DNA of 64,000 nt, taken from Paracoccus pantotrophus. Its GTDB lineage: Bacteria > Pseudomonadota > Alphaproteobacteria > Rhodobacterales > Rhodobacteraceae. Below the pieces are notes generated by a model. That model had not been told where the DNA came from and made no database searches. It was given only the letters and a program-made list of their open reading frames with translations. A program made the position numbers and the translations under genes. The stretch is taken from NCBI RefSeq assembly GCF_008824185.1, contig NZ_CP044423.1, positions 62,001-126,000 on the forward strand, given 5' to 3'. Shown piece after piece: positions 63,026 to 64,000 of this stretch. How positions within the stretch are numbered: position 1 is the stretch's first letter; every line of letters starts with the position of its first letter.

Positions 63026-64000
63026 ATGCGAGAGGAAGACAATTCCATCGGGTTCCCGGAGGGCAGGACGGGCCTGACCAGCCGTTGGGGCCTGCGCGGC
63101 GTGATCGCCGTGCTGCTGGTCGTGGCCGCGGGCACGATCTGGTTCACCAATGCCTGGCTGACCGCGCGGTTTTCCGAAACGACGCGGGTGCGCACCGAGC
63201 TGCGCTCGGCGCTTTATACCGGGAACCTTTTGTCGGAATTGCAGCGCACCTCGGTGGTGCCCCTGCTCTTGGCGCGCGATCCTGCGCTGATCTCGGCCCT
63301 GTCGGGCAATGATTTCTCGGGCACCTCGGCGCGGCTGATCTCGGCCCAGAAGGAGATCGCGGCGGCCTCGATCAAGCTCCTGGACGCCTCGGGACGGGTG
63401 GTGGGTTCGACCGACCGCAACCTGATCGGCACCAATTACGTGCAGGAGCCGTTCTTTGTCGAGGCGCTGCGTTCCAGGGACACGGTGTTCACCGTCTCGC
63501 CCTCGCCGCAGGGGGCCTATGAGTTCACCTATTCCCGCACCGTCATGTCGGACGGGCGCACGCTGGGCGTGGTGGTGGTGGGCGCCGACCTGACGCGGCT
63601 GGTGCGGTCATGGGCCGGGATCTCGGATGCGATCGCGGTCACGGACAGCGAGGGGCAGATCATCCTGTCGACCGAGCCGCGCTGGCGCGGGCTGACCCTG
63701 CCCGAGGCGCTGGCGGTGCGCTCGGCCCCCTCGGCCATCGCGCGGGCCTTCCAGGTCACGGCGGATTGGGCGGCGACGCCGGCCGATGCCTATGTGCAGG
63801 GCCGCGCGGTGATGCAGTCGGAAACCCGCATCCCCTTCCGCGGCTGGAAGATGATCGCCTTCACCACCTACGAGTCGGTGCGCGAGCGGGTGAATGCGGT
63901 GCTGGCCATGGTCATCATGGGCTTTGCCATCCTGCTGGCGGCGGTGTTCTATCTGCTGTCGCGGCGGGCGCGGGTCGAATCGGCGGCCTGGATGCGCGAA
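63026..64000 (+). CDS. DctB-like sensor histidine kinase (3' end cut by window)
   Basis: The first 325 residues of a membrane sensor. A transmembrane helix at about residues 27-47 is followed by a periplasmic double-PAS (dCache) domain (about 48-285; SIKLLDASGRVVGSTDRNLI, GAYEFTYSRTVMSDGRTLGV). A second helix lies at about 290-315. This layout is that of DctB, which senses C4-dicarboxylates and activates DctD. The kinase part lies beyond the window. GGAGG (63018-63022) marks the ATG. Ligand and identity are inferred. Confidence 0.78.
   Translation, partial: MREEDNSIGFPEGRTGLTSRWGLRGVIAVLLVVAAGTIWFTNAWLTARFSETTRVRTELRSALYTGNLLSELQRTSVVPLLLARDPALISALSGNDFSGTSARLISAQKEIAAASIKLLDASGRVVGSTDRNLIGTNYVQEPFFVEALRSRDTVFTVSPSPQGAYEFTYSRTVMSDGRTLGVVVVGADLTRLVRSWAGISDAIAVTDSEGQIILSTEPRWRGLTLPEALAVRSAPSAIARAFQVTADWAATPADAYVQGRAVMQSETRIPFRGWKMIAFTTYESVRERVNAVLAMVIMGFAILLAAVFYLLSRRARVESAAWMRE

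Overview
The window is high-GC, gene-dense bacterial DNA with the gene order and start-site style of an alphaproteobacterium of the Rhodobacteraceae. It is most likely a Paracoccus: taurine dehydrogenase genes tauXY sit with xsc, tauZ and pta, glnB precedes glnA, fabA-fabB-fabI are linked, and the IscR-type regulator has almost no cysteines. The genus is inferred from family knowledge; there is no rRNA here to confirm it. Most of the window is ordinary chromosome. Only about 21.8-23.5 kb (two dead insertion sequences beside a tRNA gene) looks accessory.

Layout. 0-2 kb: CBS-domain protein, coaD, a membrane protein. 2-7 kb (minus strand): a bactofilin gene overlapping an M23 peptidase gene, a short-chain acyl-CoA regulator (ScfR type) with a double palindromic operator, and an MFS exporter. 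7-11 kb: dnaB with a small membrane protein gene, then pyrC-pyrE. 11-17 kb: gap with a tiny conserved downstream gene, an orphan fliG behind a hairpin, purB, and a Hint-domain protein. 17-21.4 kb: glnB-glnA, divergent bifunctional NAD(P)HX repair gene, tRNA-Leu(UAG). 21.5-23.6 kb: small membrane protein gene, IS630 and IS5 remnants. 23.6-28.9 kb: MarR regulator, sdhE, aspartate aminotransferase, aspA, LysR regulator, and a truncated Ldh-family gene. 29-32.4 kb: fabA-fabB-fabI-hydrolase operon. 32.8-43.1 kb: a complete taurine dissimilation locus (tauR divergent from tauABC-tauXY-xsc-tauZ-pta). 43-46.2 kb: CAP lipoprotein with a frameshift, a decayed SDR gene, exoD-like gene, sugar kinase. 46.2-51 kb: a TelA / DUF2927 lipoprotein / SPFH-GYF / zinc-ribbon operon, probably an envelope-stress module. 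51-64 kb: unknown protein, GlxA-type regulator, PerM-type permease, carboxynorspermidine dehydrogenase and decarboxylase, a Gfo/Idh oxidoreductase, IscR, a hydrolase, a tandem-HD protein, an unknown protein, icd, purQ and the start of a DctB-like sensor kinase.

How genes work together. Taurine is imported by TauABC, deaminated oxidatively by TauXY to sulfoacetaldehyde, and cleaved by Xsc to sulfite and acetyl phosphate. Pta converts acetyl phosphate to acetyl-CoA, and TauZ probably exports sulfite or sulfate. TauR controls the locus from a direct-repeat operator. GlnB and GlnA form the nitrogen-assimilation pair. FabA, FabB and FabI give unsaturated fatty acid synthesis and the last elongation step. 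The bactofilin and M23 peptidase probably shape the cell wall together. The least described assembly is the TelA-lipoprotein-SPFH-zinc-ribbon operon at 46.2-51 kb. The window also carries a dispersed GTATTTG-containing intergenic repeat and four perfect 14-15 bp tandem duplications, three of them inside the IS630 remnant.
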